Assembly (NCBI RefSeq): GCF_030376605.1
Contig: NZ_JARRAE010000006.1
Location: forward strand, 62,001 to 126,000
DNA length: 64,000 bases
Source of the DNA: Pseudochrobactrum sp. sp1633
Lineage (GTDB): Bacteria; Pseudomonadota; Alphaproteobacteria; Rhizobiales; Rhizobiaceae
Direction: 5' to 3'
Made by a program: the position numbers and the translations under genes. Of this stretch, positions 40,652 through 50,183 are shown in pieces (within the stretch, counting starts at the first letter, position 1; each line of letters opens with the position of its first letter). The notes under the pieces were generated by a model. That model ran no database searches. It saw only the letters and a program-made list of their open reading frames with translations, and had not been told where the DNA came from.

Positions 40652-42301
40652 TTAGCGTGTGAGCGGCTTGTAGGTCACCCGTTTTGGATTGACGCTTTCA
40701 GGCCCCAGACGACGAACCTTGTCTGCTTCGTAATCCTCGAAGTTACCTTCGAACCACTCAACATGGCTGTCGCCTTCAAAAGCCAGAATATGCGTGGCCA
40801 GACGATCGAGGAACATACGATCATGCGAGATGATAACAGCGCAACCGGCGTATTTTTCCAGCGCATCTTCAAGCGCCGCCAGTGTTTCCGTATCCAGATC
40901 GTTGGTCGGTTCATCGAGCAGCAGCACGTTTCCGCCTGCCTGCAACATCTTGGCAAGATGCACGCGGTTGCGCTGACCGCCGGATAGATTGCCGACTTTA
41001 GCCTGCTGATCGCCGCCCTTGAAGTTGAACGCACCGCAATAAGCGCGGGAGTTCATTTCAAATTTGCCGAGCTTGATAATGTCGTTACCACCGGAAATTT
41101 CTTCCCAAACATTCTTGTTCGGGTCGAGATGATCACGGCTCTGGTCAACATAACCGAGCTTCACGGTTTCACCGACTCGCACGCTACCGGAATCCGGCTG
41201 TTCCTGACCGGTGATCATCTTAAACAGTGTCGATTTACCGGCGCCGTTCGGACCAATAACACCAACGATACCGCCCGGAGGCAATTTGAATGTCAGGTCA
41301 TCGATCAGCAAACGATCGCCAAAGGATTTGGACAGGCCTTCAACTTCGATAACCACCTGACCAAGACGCTCACCCGCAGGAATGAGAATCTGCGCATCGC
41401 CCGGACGCTGATTTTCAGCCGCTTCAACAAGCTTGTCATAGGCTTTAATACGGGCTTTCGACTTGGACTGACGTGCCTTAGGGCTTGCTGCAATCCACTG
41501 GCGTTCACGCTCAAGCGCCTTCTGACGGGAATCGTCTTCACGGCCTTCCTGAATCATGCGCTTAGCTTTGGCTTCCAGATAGGCAGAATAGTTGCCTTCA
41601 TAAGGAATACCACGACCGCGGTCGAGTTCGAGAATCCAGCCGGTCACATTGTCGAGGAAGTAGCGATCATGCGTGATGAGCAGCACAGCGCCCTTATATT
41701 CACGCAGGTGCTTTTCCAGCCATGCAGTGGTTTCAGCATCCAAATGGTTGGTCGGTTCGTCGAGCAGCAGCAGATCTGGCTTGGAGAGCAGCAGTTTGCA
41801 AAGTGCAACGCGGCGGCGCTCACCACCGGAAAGCGTGGTTACATCAGCATCGGCAGGCGGGCAGCGCAGAGCTTCCATCGCCATTTCAACCTGGCTTTCC
41901 AGATCCCACAGATTCTGGCTGTCGATAACATCCTGAAGTGCCGCACCTTCGTCAGCAGTTTCATCAGAATAGTTCATCATCAGCTCATTATAACGGTCAA
42001 GAATGGCCTGTTTGTCAGCCACACCTTCCATCACATTGCCGAAAACAGTCTTTTCAGGATCAAGATGCGGTTCCTGAGCCAGATAGCCACAGGTCGCACC
42101 ATCGGCGAGCCATGCTTCACCGGTAAACTCTTTATCGAGACCAGCCATAATCTTGAGGATTGTCGATTTACCGGCGCCGTTAGGGCCGAGAATACCGATT
42201 TTCGCATCAGGATAAAATGACAGGTGCAGATTTTCGAGAATCTTCTTTGTGCCGTAGTTTTTATTCAAACCGGCCATATGATAAATAAATTGACGTGCCA
42301 T
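40652..42301 (-). CDS. ettA: Energy-dependent translational throttle EttA (ABC-F ATPase)
   Basis: Ribosome-associated ABC-F protein that gates the first elongation step according to ATP/ADP level. 549 aa from ATG 42301 (MARQFIYHMAGLNKNYG), the usual size. Two ABC domains are visible: Walker A GPNGAGKST twice, and signatures LSGGERRRVAL and LSGGQRNRVHL. The arm/linker region has RQKALERERQWI. The open frame runs up to 42562, but that part is repeat element copy C read in frame and is not coding. Confidence 0.96.
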   Translation of the reverse strand: MARQFIYHMAGLNKNYGTKKILENLHLSFYPDAKIGILGPNGAGKSTILKIMAGLDKEFTGEAWLADGATCGYLAQEPHLDPEKTVFGNVMEGVADKQAILDRYNELMMNYSDETADEGAALQDVIDSQNLWDLESQVEMAMEALRCPPADADVTTLSGGERRRVALCKLLLSKPDLLLLDEPTNHLDAETTAWLEKHLREYKGAVLLITHDRYFLDNVTGWILELDRGRGIPYEGNYSAYLEAKAKRMIQEGREDDSRQKALERERQWIAASPKARQSKSKARIKAYDKLVEAAENQRPGDAQILIPAGERLGQVVIEVEGLSKSFGDRLLIDDLTFKLPPGGIVGVIGPNGAGKSTLFKMITGQEQPDSGSVRVGETVKLGYVDQSRDHLDPNKNVWEEISGGNDIIKLGKFEMNSRAYCGAFNFKGGDQQAKVGNLSGGQRNRVHLAKMLQAGGNVLLLDEPTNDLDTETLAALEDALEKYAGCAVIISHDRMFLDRLATHILAFEGDSHVEWFEGNFEDYEADKVRRLGPESVNPKRVTYKPLTR

Positions 42302-42645
42302 TGGGTGGCTGTTCTCCGAGAATTTGAGCCCGTAATGTGTGGGAATTCGCTTTGATGCGCTATTTAGGCTAAATATTGCGCAGGGGCAATGCCAGAACAG
42401 AGGCGAAGCAGGCGCGATACGCATCTTCCCCCTGTTTAACCTCTGAGGGTCTGAATAAAAAAGCGGCAGACGCAAGCGAAAATGACGATTTTTGAGCATC
42501 CGAACGGAGCGTACATATTGTACGTGAGTACGGAAGCGGAAAAAATTGCCATTTGCAGCCAAGTCGGGCGACTTTTGGATCAGACTCTGAATAGCTGATT
42601 ATTATTACAAGTAGAGTTTCCGCACTCCCGAAACAAGGTTTCACA
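42302..42645. other. Divergent region between ettA and the hydrolase gene
   Basis: 344 bp holding palindromic element copy C (42446-42588), and presumably the two divergent promoters. It has no gene. Confidence 0.6.
42446..42588. repeat. Palindromic element, copy C (divergent position)
   Basis: Outer arms GTCTGA (42449-42454) and TCAGAC (42580-42585), extended by one-mismatch ends; apical stem CGTAC/GTACG (42510-42514, 42520-42524). Nearly identical in sequence to copy A. The only copy in the window that does not abut a stop codon. Confidence 0.9.
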
Positions 42646-43575
42646 ATGCCGTTTGATAATCCTGAAATCCTGTTAAGCCCGAGCGGTGCCAAACTGGCAT
42701 TGCGCTTTCAACCTGCCAGCAAACCCGCGACAGGTATTGTTCAAATCAGCCACGGCTTGGCGGAACATGCTGCCCGTTATCAGGAATTTGCGCATCATCT
42801 GGCAGAGCACGGATTTCACGTTTATGCCCATGATCATCGCGGCCACGGGTTGACCCAAGCACCCGATGCTCCGATCGGTCAATTTGCAGTAAAAGACGGT
42901 GATGAGAAAGTTCTTCAGGATTTAGGTTTTGTTGAAAAGACAATCCGTGAAAGACACGGCCAACTGCCGCTCATTCTTTTCGGTCATTCTATGGGCGGTC
43001 TGGTAACTCTTGCTGCTTTGTGCGGAAGGTTTTGCAAGCCGGATGCCGCTGCCATATGCAACTCCAACTTTGCAGGCGCACTGAACCAGACACTGGCCTT
43101 CACATTACTCAAAGCCGAGCGTATGTTTCTCGGCTCCGATGTGCCCAGCAATTTTCTGCCAAGCATGACCTTCCGCACATGGGCGAAGCAGGTGGAGAAT
43201 TACCAGACGCAATTTGACTGGCTGTCCCATGATGCAGCAGAAGTTGCGCTTTATAATAATGACCCGCTTTGTGGCTTTGCCCCGTCAGTCAGTATGTGGA
43301 TCGACGTTTTCCGCTTCATGCGTCGCTGCAACAATCCGGCACCACAACAAGCGATCCCGTTGCATTTACCGCTTTATCTACAGGGCGGCGGGCAAGATCC
43401 TTCAACCGAAGGTGGTAAATCCCTGCTTGCACTGGAGAAAAGACTGACGGCTTCCGGCTTCAGCAATATCACCACCCAGATTTATCCTGAGATGCGCCAT
43501 GAAAGTCTGCATGAAACGGATCGTGCGCGTTTCATGCAGGACTTTACGTCATGGGCTTTAAAGGTAATTACCTGA
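42646..43575 (+). CDS. Alpha/beta hydrolase (lysophospholipase / monoacylglycerol lipase type)
   Basis: 309 aa of the serine aminopeptidase S33/hydrolase_4 group, like YjcH/PldB. Features: HGLAEHAARYQEFAHHLAEHG, YAHDHRGHGLT, nucleophile elbow GHSMGG, an Asp in GGGQDPST and a late His in MRHESLHE. No signal peptide, so cytoplasmic. It converges with the D-lyxose isomerase gene with only 6 bp between stops. The substrate is not determinable from sequence. Confidence 0.9.
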   Translation: MPFDNPEILLSPSGAKLALRFQPASKPATGIVQISHGLAEHAARYQEFAHHLAEHGFHVYAHDHRGHGLTQAPDAPIGQFAVKDGDEKVLQDLGFVEKTIRERHGQLPLILFGHSMGGLVTLAALCGRFCKPDAAAICNSNFAGALNQTLAFTLLKAERMFLGSDVPSNFLPSMTFRTWAKQVENYQTQFDWLSHDAAEVALYNNDPLCGFAPSVSMWIDVFRFMRRCNNPAPQQAIPLHLPLYLQGGGQDPSTEGGKSLLALEKRLTASGFSNITTQIYPEMRHESLHETDRARFMQDFTSWALKVIT

Positions 43576-43581
43576 CAGGTT

Positions 43582-44271
43582 TTAGGCTAACCACTTGTCA
43601 TAATCAGACACCAACAAATGCAGCGGTGGCACGTCATCTTCCACATCGGAGAAGCGACCGATCGGCTCGCGGAAAATATTATCCGTCAAATCGTCATTGA
43701 CTGTTGAAACCTCACCAATCAGCACGTCTCCGCCCTCACCCCAGAAAGCATGCCAGTTGCCGGGCATTAGAGTCACGCTCTCACCCGGATCAAGCTTCAG
43801 CAACCCGCCGGCGGAAAATCGCTTGATGCGCCCGTCACAGGCAACAACCACGTCGCTTTTATCGTCAATCGAGCCATCCGGATTGGAGTTGAACATTTCC
43901 AGTACCAGTTTGGCGCCGCCGCGATTGATAATATCCTCCGCTTTCACCACATGGCGATGCATCGGCGACAGCTGGTTTTCACGCGAGATCATGATTTTTT
44001 CTGCATAGAGCATGCCGGTGCCTTTTTGCAGGTCCTCGGCCTGTCCGTTGCGCACGGTAAACAGAAACAGCCCCATCTCGTCAAAACGACCCTGCCCGTA
44101 ATCGGTAATATCCCAGCCGAGACGCGCATTGCGGATTGCTGCACTGTCATCTTTCACGCGGGTACGCATGTCTTCCGGCGCCCAATAGGCAAAAGGCGGC
44201 ATAACAAAACCAAAAGACCGGATGAAGCGGTCGCTTTCACGGATAATTTCATTAATTTCCGAGCGTTTCAT
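43582..44271 (-). CDS. D-lyxose ketol-isomerase (cupin type)
   Basis: Interconverts D-lyxose and D-xylulose, and often D-mannose and D-fructose. 229 aa. The cupin metal site is visible as His-x-His in SPMHRHVVKAEDI, with a later Glu (LVLEMFN) and His (PGNWHAFWGEGG). Strong GGAGG ribosome site. No other pentose genes are adjacent, so its metabolic context here is open. Confidence 0.88.
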   Translation of the reverse strand: MKRSEINEIIRESDRFIRSFGFVMPPFAYWAPEDMRTRVKDDSAAIRNARLGWDITDYGQGRFDEMGLFLFTVRNGQAEDLQKGTGMLYAEKIMISRENQLSPMHRHVVKAEDIINRGGAKLVLEMFNSNPDGSIDDKSDVVVACDGRIKRFSAGGLLKLDPGESVTLMPGNWHAFWGEGGDVLIGEVSTVNDDLTDNIFREPIGRFSDVEDDVPPLHLLVSDYDKWLA

Positions 44272-44564
44272 GAATGTTTTCCTCCACCGGTCATCCGTTT
44301 GATATGGGTCTTATTTGCGCAACAGAAAAGCACGGCGCACTTTGCCTGACCAGCCCCCTTCGGTCATAAAATATTGCCACCTGTCAATTTCCCGTTGCGG
44401 CGCTTTGGCGTGTCGTCTTTACGCGAAGCACATGTCGTTTTCGTATGCGCGTCCGCCATTTTTCAGTGCTTGAATACGGGTAATCAGAGCAAGTTTTTAG
44501 AGAGTTATTCTGAGACTTAACGCCTGTTGTCAAACTTAATACCCATACGGGATCAGACCTCCGC

Positions 44565-45890
44565 ATGTCGCACATGAGCTACGCTCCGCTGGCGCTGCAG
44601 GATAAGTCAGGCACCCCCGATGAACAACGCTATGCGAGGCATATCATGGACGTCCGCAATCAGATGCTGAGTGACTTGTTGGGGCGCGACCCGAATTTCA
44701 GTCTCGGACAGAAATTCTACACGGATCCTGACTATTACAAACTGGATCTTGAACATATCTGGTATCGTGAGTGGGTGTTTGTCGGTCATGATTGTGAACT
44801 GCCGAAAGCCGGCAGCTACATCACAGTACAGATCGGCGACTATCCGGTGATTGTCGTGCGCGACAGTCAGGGCGGCATCCGCGCTTTTCACAATACTTGT
44901 CGCCATCGCGGCTCACGTATTTGCACCGCTGAAAAGGGCACAACCGCGCGCCTTGTTTGCCCGTATCATCAGTGGACTTATGATCTGGACGGTAAATTAC
45001 TGTTTGCCCGTCAGGTCGGGCCGGATTTCAAACCGGCGGATTTCGGCCTGAAAACCGTGCATTGCGAAACTGTCGCCGGTTACATTTATATATGTGTCGC
45101 GGATGAAGCACCGGATTTCAATGCCTTCCGCGCTACAGTTGAGCCATATCTGGCACCACATCAGATCAAAGACGCGAAAGTCGCCTTTGAAAGCACGATC
45201 ATTGAAAAAGGCAACTGGAAGCTCGTCTGGGAAAACAATCGCGAGTGCTATCACTGCGCAGCAAACCATCCGGAACTCTGCCGCACTTATCCTGAAGCGC
45301 CGAGCGCCACTGGTGTGCAGGGCATGATGGAAGATGAGGAAACCAACCAGCTATGGAAACGTTGCGAAGACACCGGTCTGCCTGCAAAATTCAACATGTC
45401 GGAAAACGGCCAGTATCGTATTGCCCGTATCCCGCTGCTGCGTGATGCCGAGAGCTATACAATGTCGGGTAAACCGGCCGTAGCAAAAGGCCTGAGTGCC
45501 GAGGTAACAGCCTCAAAGATCGGCGCCATGTTGCTGTTCAACTATCCGTCCACATGGAACCATGTGATGATCGACCATGCGATTTCCTTCCGCGTGCTGC
45601 CGATCAGCGCTGAGGAAACGATGGTCACCACCAAATGGATGGTCAACAAAGATGCAGTTGAAGGCGTTGATTACAACCTCGAAGAACTGACGCATGTCTG
45701 GATCGAGACCAATGATCAGGATCGCCGGATTGTGGAGGAAAATGCCCGCGGCATCCGCTCACCAGCCTACCAGCCTGGGCCTTATTCCGTGGAACATGAA
45801 GGCGGCGTCATGCAGTTCATTGAATGGTACGGCAATTTCATCACACCGCGCCTGCAAGGTGAAGTTGCAAAACTGAGCCGTGTCGCCTGA
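44565..45890 (+). CDS. gbcA: Glycine betaine demethylase oxygenase subunit (Rieske type)
   Basis: Rieske non-heme-iron oxygenase alpha subunit, very similar in pattern to GbcA, which oxidatively demethylates glycine betaine to dimethylglycine. 441 aa. Rieske ligands Cys112/His114 and Cys132/His135 (TCRHRG and CPYHQW); catalytic iron ligands His230 and His235 in NNRECYHCAANHPEL. It precedes gbcB by 110 bp, including a strong hairpin. ATG codons at 44565 and 44574 are both possible starts; the ribosome site is weak. A carnitine or stachydrine demethylase is the alternative. Confidence 0.85.
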   Translation: MSHMSYAPLALQDKSGTPDEQRYARHIMDVRNQMLSDLLGRDPNFSLGQKFYTDPDYYKLDLEHIWYREWVFVGHDCELPKAGSYITVQIGDYPVIVVRDSQGGIRAFHNTCRHRGSRICTAEKGTTARLVCPYHQWTYDLDGKLLFARQVGPDFKPADFGLKTVHCETVAGYIYICVADEAPDFNAFRATVEPYLAPHQIKDAKVAFESTIIEKGNWKLVWENNRECYHCAANHPELCRTYPEAPSATGVQGMMEDEETNQLWKRCEDTGLPAKFNMSENGQYRIARIPLLRDAESYTMSGKPAVAKGLSAEVTASKIGAMLLFNYPSTWNHVMIDHAISFRVLPISAEETMVTTKWMVNKDAVEGVDYNLEELTHVWIETNDQDRRIVEENARGIRSPAYQPGPYSVEHEGGVMQFIEWYGNFITPRLQGEVAKLSRVA

Positions 45891-45906
45891 CAACAGATCA
45901 CAATAA

Positions 45907-45941
45907 CTCAGAGCACAGCGAAAACTGTGTTGTGCTCTGAG
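45907..45941. repeat. Intercistronic palindrome between gbcA and gbcB
   Basis: CTCAGAGCACA (45907-45917) pairs perfectly with TGTGCTCTGAG (45931-45941); inner CACAG/CTGTG can extend it. It shares AGAGCA/TGCTCT ends with the palindromes at 4.1 and 10.2 kb and may set relative expression of gbcA and gbcB. Confidence 0.75.
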
Positions 45942-46000
45942 AAGCAGCAATGACAAGGCAGGTTCAGCATGAATGCTTCCTCAAATAAAGAGCAGCAATA

Positions 46001-47095
46001 ATGAAATATCTTGATGAAATGCTGCCGTGGAATGACAGGCTTCAGGTTCTTGAATGCGATGCGGCGATTGAGGAAGCGCCGGATGTCATGACCTTTTCGT
46101 TCCGCACGCCGGAAAATAATCACTGGTTCCGCTATATGCCGGGTCAGTTCATCACCATTGAAATTCCGGTCGGCGCAGAAAGTGGTGCCGATCCGGTGAT
46201 GCGCACCTACACACTATCCTCCACTCCGTCACGCCCCTATTCCGTGTCTATCACGATCAAAGCACAGGCAGGCAGTATCGGCACCCGCTGGATGCTGGAT
46301 AATATGCGTCCGGGCATGCAGCTCAAAGCCTTCGGCCCTGCGGGTGATTTTTCGCTCGTTTCGCATCCGGGCAAGAAATACCTCTTCATCTCGGCAGGCT
46401 CCGGCATCACACCGATGATGTCGATGACGCGCTTTCTTTATGATACGCAACCGGCAAGCGATGTGGTTTTTCTCAATTGCGCACGCTCACCGGACGAAAT
46501 CATTTTCCGCAAAGAGCTGGAAATGCTGGCCAGCCGCATGGATAACCTGCGCCTGCAGCTCGTGGTGGAGCGCTCCATTGCCCGCAATGTCTGGAGCGGT
46601 GTGCACGGACGCATCAGCCACAGTATTATTGATATTTCCGCACCTGATTTCAAAGACCGCATGGTCTTTTGCTGCGGGCCCGAACCATTTATGCGTGCCG
46701 TGCGTGACATGCTTGAAGCAAATGGCTTCAACATGGAGCATTATCATCAGGAAAGCTTTCAGCCTGCCTCGGAAGCACCGGCCATACCGGTGCCTGCCGC
46801 ACTTAAAGCTGCAGATGGTGAAGCCGGTACTGAAGCGCCAAGCGTCATCTTCACGCTTTCCGGCATGGAAGTTCAATGCAGCCCCACAGATACCGTTCTT
46901 CTTGCGGCACGTAACGGTGGGTTGAAAATACCGAGCGCCTGTGAATTTGGTGTTTGCGGTACTTGCAAAGTCAAATGTCTCAGCGGTGAAACCATTATGA
47001 ACCATAATGGCGGCATCCGCGATGATGAGATTGAAGAAGGCTATATTCTCGCCTGCTGCTCCCATCCTGTTGGTCGCGTGGAAATTGAGATCTGA
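46001..47095 (+). CDS. gbcB: Glycine betaine demethylase reductase subunit
   Basis: Electron-transfer partner of GbcA. 364 aa: FAD-binding domain (RTYTLSSTPSRPYS), NAD-binding domain (FISAGSGITPMMSM, then FCCGPEPFMRAVR), and a C-terminal plant-type [2Fe-2S] ferredoxin domain with Cys in CEFGVCGTCKVKC and CCSHP. The fused layout is that of the GbcB/CntB/VanB class IA-like reductases. The gene follows gbcA on the same strand. Confidence 0.88.
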   Translation: MKYLDEMLPWNDRLQVLECDAAIEEAPDVMTFSFRTPENNHWFRYMPGQFITIEIPVGAESGADPVMRTYTLSSTPSRPYSVSITIKAQAGSIGTRWMLDNMRPGMQLKAFGPAGDFSLVSHPGKKYLFISAGSGITPMMSMTRFLYDTQPASDVVFLNCARSPDEIIFRKELEMLASRMDNLRLQLVVERSIARNVWSGVHGRISHSIIDISAPDFKDRMVFCCGPEPFMRAVRDMLEANGFNMEHYHQESFQPASEAPAIPVPAALKAADGEAGTEAPSVIFTLSGMEVQCSPTDTVLLAARNGGLKIPSACEFGVCGTCKVKCLSGETIMNHNGGIRDDEIEEGYILACCSHPVGRVEIEI

Positions 47096-47169
47096 TCGCA
47101 AAGTCCTTGACCTTACCTTTGCTTTTCGGCACTGATCTGAGCCAGATGCGAGAGCTACGGGAGGGCAGC

Positions 47170-47784
47170 GTGCCAAAACAGAACCAAAACAACAGCGCCT
47201 TAATCGTTATCGATATCCAGAATGATTTTTGTCCGGGCGGCGCTTTGGCTGTTGCAGATGGTGACAGTATCGTTGCCGGTGTTAATCAGGAAATTGAGCG
47301 CTTTGACCATGTTATCCTGACACAGGACTGGCACCCTGCAGGTCATTCCAGCTTTGCATCATCCCATGCTGATCGCATGCCTTATGAAATGATTACAATG
47401 CCTTATGGCAAGCAAACCCTGTGGCCGGATCACTGTATACAAGGCAGCCACGGCGCAGAGTTTCATGAGCAGCTTCAATGGACAAAAGCCGAGCTGATAA
47501 TCCGCAAGGGCTATCGCACAGCCATCGACAGTTATTCCGCTTTCTTTGAAAATGACCATATGACCCCGACAGGCCTCGGCGGTTATTTGCGGGAACGCGG
47601 AATAAAAGACATAACGCTGGCTGGTCTTGCCACCGATTTTTGTGTCGCCTATTCGGCGCTGGATGCCATAGCTCAGGGGTTCAAGGTTACTGTGCTACCT
47701 GATCTCAGTCGTGCGATTGATATGGGCGGCTCCTTACAAACAATGATGAGCCAGATGCGCAATGCAGGCGTGAGTTTCCGCTGA
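47170..47784 (+). CDS. pncA: Nicotinamidase PncA
   Basis: Converts nicotinamide to nicotinate in NAD recycling. 204 aa from GTG 47170, chosen for the GGGAGG five bases upstream; earlier TTG and ATG codons lack such a site. Catalytic triad Asp15 (IDIQNDF), Lys113 and Cys158 (ATDFCVAY), and metal ligands Asp53 and His55 (DWHPAGH) are visible. A strong terminator follows. It lies 74 bp after gbcB, but a functional link is not obvious. Confidence 0.93.
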   Translation: MPKQNQNNSALIVIDIQNDFCPGGALAVADGDSIVAGVNQEIERFDHVILTQDWHPAGHSSFASSHADRMPYEMITMPYGKQTLWPDHCIQGSHGAEFHEQLQWTKAELIIRKGYRTAIDSYSAFFENDHMTPTGLGGYLRERGIKDITLAGLATDFCVAYSALDAIAQGFKVTVLPDLSRAIDMGGSLQTMMSQMRNAGVSFR

Positions 47785-47811
47785 AACAGCACTGAACTTT
47801 AAAACACGAGG

Positions 47812-47840
47812 AAAGGCAGCGCTCGACGGCTGCCTTTTTT
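47812..47840 (+). terminator. Rho-independent terminator of pncA
   Basis: AAAGGCAGC (47812-47820) pairs with GCTGCCTTT (47829-47837), followed by a T-run. It closes the gbcAB-pncA stretch. Confidence 0.88.
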
Positions 47841-47896
47841 GCTTTATATAAGCGCACTAATCCCCCGCCTCATTATGCAGAACAGAAAGCCACACC

Positions 47897-49078
47897 GTGA
47901 TTGAGAAAAAAGACGTTGTAATTATCGGTGCAGGTGCTGCCGGAATGATGTGCGCTATTCGGGCGGGCGAACGGGGTCGCTCGGTCGTATTGATCGATCA
48001 TGCGAAAACGCCTGGCGATAAAATTCGTATTTCCGGCGGCGGACGGTGCAACTTCACCAATATTCACGCGACTGCCAAAAACTATCTTTCAGCCAATCCG
48101 CATTTTTGCAAATCCGCGCTGGCACGCTACACGCCGCAGGATTTCATAAACATGGTCGACCGCTACGGCATCAGCTGGCATGAAAAGACATTGGGGCAGC
48201 TCTTCTGCGACAACAGCGCCAAAGACATTATCAATATGCTGCGCACAGAAATGCAGCAAGCCAATGTGCGGCTGGATCTTGGCACCACAATTTCAGATAT
48301 CAGCAAGACAACGGATGGCTTTGTCATCTCAACCAGCAATGGTAAGATCGAGGCGAAGTCGCTGGTAATCGCCACAGGCGGCAAATCAATTCCAAAAATG
48401 GGCGCTACAGGCTTTGCCTATCAGGTAGCCAATCAATTCGGGCACAGCCTGATTGAAACCCGCCCCGGCCTTGTACCGCTTACGCTTGAGCCAAATCTTT
48501 TAGAGCAAATCAGCCCGTTGTCGGGAATCGCAGTCGATGCAGAGCTCAAACATGGCAAAACGCGGTTCCGCGAAGCGCTGCTTTTTACCCATCGCGGTAT
48601 GAGCGGACCTGCGATTCTGCAGATTTCATCCTACTGGCGTGAGGGCGATGAGGTCGTTTTGACCATTGAACCGGACTTTGACTTCCTTGAATTGTTAAAA
48701 AATGCACGAAAAACGAATGGCAAACAGTCTGTCCAGACTGCCCTTGCAGAAAAGCTTCCCCGTCGTTTGGCACAGTTTTTCACGGAAAAGACACAATTGA
48801 ACAGGCCTCTGGCTGATTTGTCTGACAAGGTTTTGACAAGTTTCGTTGCCTCATTTCAGGATTGGCACATCAAACCGGCAGGTTCGGAAGGGTATCGCAC
48901 AGCGGAAGTAACCCTCGGCGGCATCAACACGAATGAACTCGACTCAAAGACAATGGAGTCGAAGAATATGCAAGGCCTTTATTTCATTGGAGAATGTGTT
49001 GACGTAACCGGCTGGCTGGGCGGATTTAACTTCCAATGGGCATGGGCATCAGGCCACAGCGCGGGTCTGGCTGCATGA
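47897..49078 (+). CDS. HI0933/YhiN-type flavoprotein
   Basis: 393 aa, NAD(P)/FAD-dependent oxidoreductase of the HI0933-like family (BaiN/YhiN). Dinucleotide fold VIIGAGAAGMMCAIRAGERG at the start, the family hallmark GGGRCNFTN near residue 51, ATGGKSIPKMGATG, and the C-terminal ECVDVTGWLGGFNFQWAWASG. GTG start. Cellular role largely unknown; anaerobic bile-acid reduction by BaiN is a distant precedent. No partner genes adjacent. Confidence 0.9.
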   Translation: MIEKKDVVIIGAGAAGMMCAIRAGERGRSVVLIDHAKTPGDKIRISGGGRCNFTNIHATAKNYLSANPHFCKSALARYTPQDFINMVDRYGISWHEKTLGQLFCDNSAKDIINMLRTEMQQANVRLDLGTTISDISKTTDGFVISTSNGKIEAKSLVIATGGKSIPKMGATGFAYQVANQFGHSLIETRPGLVPLTLEPNLLEQISPLSGIAVDAELKHGKTRFREALLFTHRGMSGPAILQISSYWREGDEVVLTIEPDFDFLELLKNARKTNGKQSVQTALAEKLPRRLAQFFTEKTQLNRPLADLSDKVLTSFVASFQDWHIKPAGSEGYRTAEVTLGGINTNELDSKTMESKNMQGLYFIGECVDVTGWLGGFNFQWAWASGHSAGLAA

Positions 49079-49256
49079 TATTATTGTGAAGAAATACACA
49101 ATATCGTGAGCGGCGCGCATAATACAATGTGGCCGAAAGGTGTCAAGACGATCACATTTACTTTAAGTCGATAGAAGCTTGCTGTTGTATTTTTGTGACA
49201 GACATTTTGATGGGCATATTTTATGTTCCTAATGAAACCTAAAAGGAGTTCATCAA

Positions 49257-49937
49257 ATGAAATATACTACTCTGGCAGCTGCTCTGCTCCTCTCCTCCAC
49301 GAGCGCTTTCGCAGCCGATGCTATCGTTTACAACGAACCAGCTCCTGTTGTTGTAGCTGACACTTTCTCATGGACAGGCGGCTATATCGGTCTTAACGCC
49401 GGTTATGCAGGCGGCAAGTTCAAATACAACGATTACGCTGGCAACTCCGCTAAAGACAATGCAAGCGGTTTCCTCGGTGGTGTTCAGGCCGGTTACAACT
49501 GGCAGTTTGATCAGGCCATCGTTGGTATCGAAACCGACTTCCAGGGCGGCAATCTGAAATCCGATGCAGAAGTGTCCTTCAATGGCCAGACTGCCGGTGC
49601 AGAAGCTAAAGTTAACTGGTTTGGTACAACCCGCGTTCGTCTTGGTTACACACCAGTTGACCGCTTCATGGTTTATGCAACCGGTGGTGTGGCTTACGGT
49701 AAAGTTAAAGCCTCTGCCTTTGATGGCGTGAACAGCTACTCCCAGTCCGACACTAAAGTTGGCTACACTGTAGGTGCCGGTGCAGAATACGCTGTGACAA
49801 ACAACGTAACTCTGAAGACCGAATACCTCTACACCGACCTCGGCAAGCTGAAGCTGGATGATGCAGCTGGCGTTCGTTTCGGCGAAGTTAAGACTCCATT
49901 CCACACAGTACGCGTTGGTGTGAACTACAAGTTCTAA
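49257..49937 (+). CDS. Outer-membrane beta-barrel protein, Omp25/Omp31 family
   Basis: 226 aa with a cleavable signal peptide (MKYTTLAAALLLSSTSAFA) and an eight-stranded OmpA-like barrel ending in the typical C-terminal Phe (VRVGVNYKF). Sequence features such as FSWTGGYIGLNAGYAGG and TTRVRLGYTPVDRFMVYATGG match the Omp25/31 group of Brucella and relatives. AAAAGGAG precedes the ATG. A strong terminator follows. The likely role is structural integrity or permeability of the outer membrane; immunological properties known from Brucella are not deducible here. Confidence 0.92.
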   Translation: MKYTTLAAALLLSSTSAFAADAIVYNEPAPVVVADTFSWTGGYIGLNAGYAGGKFKYNDYAGNSAKDNASGFLGGVQAGYNWQFDQAIVGIETDFQGGNLKSDAEVSFNGQTAGAEAKVNWFGTTRVRLGYTPVDRFMVYATGGVAYGKVKASAFDGVNSYSQSDTKVGYTVGAGAEYAVTNNVTLKTEYLYTDLGKLKLDDAAGVRFGEVKTPFHTVRVGVNYKF

Positions 49938-49960
49938 TCCATCACTACGGACGAAAAGAA

Positions 49961-49987
49961 AGCCCCGGATTTCCGGGGCTTTTTTTG
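49961..49987 (+). terminator. Rho-independent terminator of the Omp25-type gene
   Basis: AGCCCCGGA (49961-49969) pairs with TCCGGGGCT (49972-49980), followed by a T-run. Confidence 0.93.
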
Positions 49988-50183
49988 TTTATTCAAATAC
50001 ATATATAAAAACAAAGAGGCCCGTTTGCCGCATACGCTTCAGGCAGCTTACAATTGACTACCCCTGCGCACGTTTTATGTCTATTTATCATGCGGCGTGA
50101 TCAGATATCCTGCCCTGCTTTGGTCACATCACTTAGACGAACATAGCGAGCAGAAACATTCTGACACGACTATCGGGAGAGAC

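Noticed and set aside
41129-42220. 363-codon open frame antisense to ettA
   Set aside because: Shadow of a highly conserved gene; low-plausibility protein sequence.
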